In this document: positions 4,743 to 6,124 of the stretch, one piece after another
Numbering within the stretch: position 1 is the first letter of the stretch
Layout of the letters: each line of letters starts with the position of its first letter
Origin: DATCSE01 sp036568605
Lineage (GTDB): Bacteria > Pseudomonadota > Gammaproteobacteria > Burkholderiales > Burkholderiaceae_C
DNA length: 6,124 nt
Direction of reading: 5' to 3'
Assembly (NCBI GenBank): GCA_036568605.1
Contig: DATCSE010000439.1
Span: 1-6,124, forward strand
Notes under the pieces: generated by a model
What the model saw: only the letters and a program-made list of their open reading frames with translations
The model's database searches: none
What the model was told of the DNA's origin: nothing
Position numbers and translations under genes: made by a program

Positions 4743-6124
4743 ATGGACTACAACCCTGCAGCGATGCGCGCTCACGACAGCGCCGAGACCGATGCCACCG
4801 AAACCGCCGAATGGCGCGATGCGTTCGAATCGCTGCTCGCCCACGGCGGCAAGGCGCGTGCCCGCTACATGCTGGACGCGCTCGCCGAGATCGCACGCGG
4901 CCCCGCGGTCGGCTGGCAGCCGCGGCGCGGCACGCCGTACGTCAACACGATTCCGGTGGACGCGCAGCCGCCGTTCCCCGGCGATCTCGCGATCGAGGAA
5001 AAACTCGCGTCCATCATGCGCTGGAATGCGCTGGCGATGGTCGTGCGCGCGAACACCGCGCACGGCGAGCTCGGTGGACACATCGCGAGCTACGCGAGCG
5101 CGGCCGACCTGTTCGAGGCCGGCTTCCACCACTTCTTCCGCGGCGCCGATGCGCCGGGCGGTGCCGACCTCGTGTTCTACCAGCCGCACTCCGCGCCCGG
5201 CGTCTACGCACGCGCGTTCCTCGAGGGACGACTGAGCGAACGCGACCTCGAGCACTACCGGCAGGAGATCACCGCGCGCCGCCTCGGCGCTCAGGGCCTG
5301 TCGAGCTACCCGCACCCGTGGCTGATGCCGTCGTTCTGGCAGTTCCCGACGGGCTCGATGGGCATAGGCCCGATCAGCTCGATCTACCACGCGCGCTTCA
5401 TGCGCTACCTGCAGCACCGCGGCCTGCTCGACGCCGCGGCGGGCAACGGCCAACGCGTCGGCGAGCGACGCGTATGGGGGGTGTTCGGCGACGGCGAGAT
5501 GGACGAGCCCGAGAGCATGAGCGCGCTGACGCTCGCGGCGCGCGAGCGGCTCGACAACCTCGTCTGGATCGTCAACTGCAACCTGCAGCGGCTCGACGGC
5601 CCGGTGCGCGGCAATGGCCGCATCGTCGACGAGCTCGAGCAGCTCTTCACCGGCGCAGGCTGGAACGTGATCAAGCTGCTGTGGGGCTCCGATTGGGACG
5701 GCCTGTTCGCGCGCGATGCGAGCGGCGTGATCCCGCGGGTGTTCGCGAACACCGTCGACGGCCAGTTCCAGACCTTCGCCGCGAAGGACGGGCGCTACAA
5801 CCGCGACCATTTCTTCGGCCAGGACCCCGAGCTCGCGCGCCTCGCGCAAGGCCTGACCGACGAGCAGATCGACCGTTTGAAGCGCGGCGGCCACGACCTC
5901 GTGAAGATCCACGCCGCCTACGCTGCCGCGGCCGCACACCGCGGCGCGCCCAGCGTGATCCTCGCGCAGACCAAGAAGGGCTACGGAATGGGCGCGGCCG
6001 GCCAGGGCCGGATGACGACGCACCAGCAGAAGAAGCTGGACACCGCAGCGCTGATCGAATTCCGCAACCGCTTCCAGCTGCCGCTCAGTGATGCGCAGGT
6101 CGAGGCGGTCGCGTTCTACAAGCC
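4743..6124 (+). CDS. Homodimeric 2-oxo-acid dehydrogenase E1 (AceE family, probably MdeB-like paralogue), 3' end missing
   Basis: Thiamine-diphosphate-dependent E1 subunit that decarboxylates a 2-oxo acid (pyruvate in AceE) and passes the acyl group to an E2 lipoyl domain. The window shows 460 residues; AceE proteins have about 890, so roughly half is present. The ThDP/Mg motif is GDGEMDEPES (249-258) to NCN (278-280), with the same 28-residue Asp-to-Asn spacing as E. coli AceE. Counterparts of E. coli His106, His142 and His407 are His113 (GGHIASYAS), His149 (YQPHSAPGVYARAFLEGRL) and His427 (MTTHQQKKL). Departures from AceE include QPH instead of QGH, GSMGIGPISSIYHARFMRYL instead of the VSMGLGPI form, about four extra residues near 177-184, several extra near 231-241, and KKGYGMGAAGQGRM. 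These resemble, from memory, the paralogue family containing Pseudomonas MdeB (annotated as alpha-ketoglutarate dehydrogenase but AceE-like; linked to 2-oxobutyrate from methionine breakdown). E1 type is certain; the MdeB-like subtype and substrate are inference. No E2 or E3 gene is visible. Confidence 0.93.
   Translation, partial: MDYNPAAMRAHDSAETDATETAEWRDAFESLLAHGGKARARYMLDALAEIARGPAVGWQPRRGTPYVNTIPVDAQPPFPGDLAIEEKLASIMRWNALAMVVRANTAHGELGGHIASYASAADLFEAGFHHFFRGADAPGGADLVFYQPHSAPGVYARAFLEGRLSERDLEHYRQEITARRLGAQGLSSYPHPWLMPSFWQFPTGSMGIGPISSIYHARFMRYLQHRGLLDAAAGNGQRVGERRVWGVFGDGEMDEPESMSALTLAARERLDNLVWIVNCNLQRLDGPVRGNGRIVDELEQLFTGAGWNVIKLLWGSDWDGLFARDASGVIPRVFANTVDGQFQTFAAKDGRYNRDHFFGQDPELARLAQGLTDEQIDRLKRGGHDLVKIHAAYAAAAAHRGAPSVILAQTKKGYGMGAAGQGRMTTHQQKKLDTAALIEFRNRFQLPLSDAQVEAVAFYK

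Noticed and set aside
4587..6023. A 478-codon open frame on the minus strand opposite the E1 gene
   Set aside because: It lies antisense to a gene with unmistakable AceE-family motifs; its protein is Arg/Ala/Val-rich with no recognisable domain, as expected for a shadow frame in GC-rich DNA. It also runs through the divergent promoter region.
4811..6091. A 426-codon plus-strand open frame overlapping the E1 gene
   Set aside because: It is a +1/-1 shifted reading of the E1 coding sequence, extremely rich in Arg, Ala and Pro and without any motif. The true frame starts at 4743 and stays open to the window edge.

Overview
The window is GC-rich (roughly 70% by eye) and gene-dense. Its codon use and protein sequences are typical of Betaproteobacteria. 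DinB, the FMN oxidase and the E1 dehydrogenase resemble proteins of Burkholderiales (Comamonadaceae or the Rubrivivax/Leptothrix/Methylibium side of the order); that placement is from memory of the families, not from a search. It looks like ordinary chromosome: no phage, IS, tRNA, rRNA or CRISPR signature was found.

Layout. Bases 1-954 are the 3' part of dinB (DNA polymerase IV), which runs in from the left. A 30-bp gap leads to a LysR-family regulator (985-1935, +), then after 93 bp an FMN-dependent alpha-hydroxy-acid dehydrogenase of the LldD type (2029-3180, +), then a small two-helix membrane protein of unknown function (3273-3539, +). A 206-bp gap between convergent genes (3540-3745) holds degenerate GC-rich direct repeats that run into a 25-bp inverted repeat, a REP-like dispersed element that could also act as a transcription stop. 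On the minus strand lies a membrane-anchored neutral zinc metallopeptidase of the YpfJ family (3746-4642). Diverging from it across 100 bp is a homodimeric pyruvate-dehydrogenase-type E1 subunit (4743 to the right edge, +), cut at about half its length. Several details suggest this E1 is the AceE paralogue known as MdeB-like rather than the housekeeping AceE.

How the parts relate. The genes do not form one clear pathway. The LysR regulator and the oxidase are co-directional and adjacent, so a regulatory link is possible but unproven. The oxidase (2-hydroxy acid to 2-oxo acid) and the E1 (2-oxo acid decarboxylation) are chemically consecutive, but two unrelated genes and a convergent junction lie between them, so this is only a loose association. 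The LysR and E1 genes both have a -10-like hexamer 6-7 bases before the chosen ATG, which suggests leaderless transcripts. I found no novel multi-gene system. The most notable items are the repeat cluster at 3556-3705 and the E1 paralogue.
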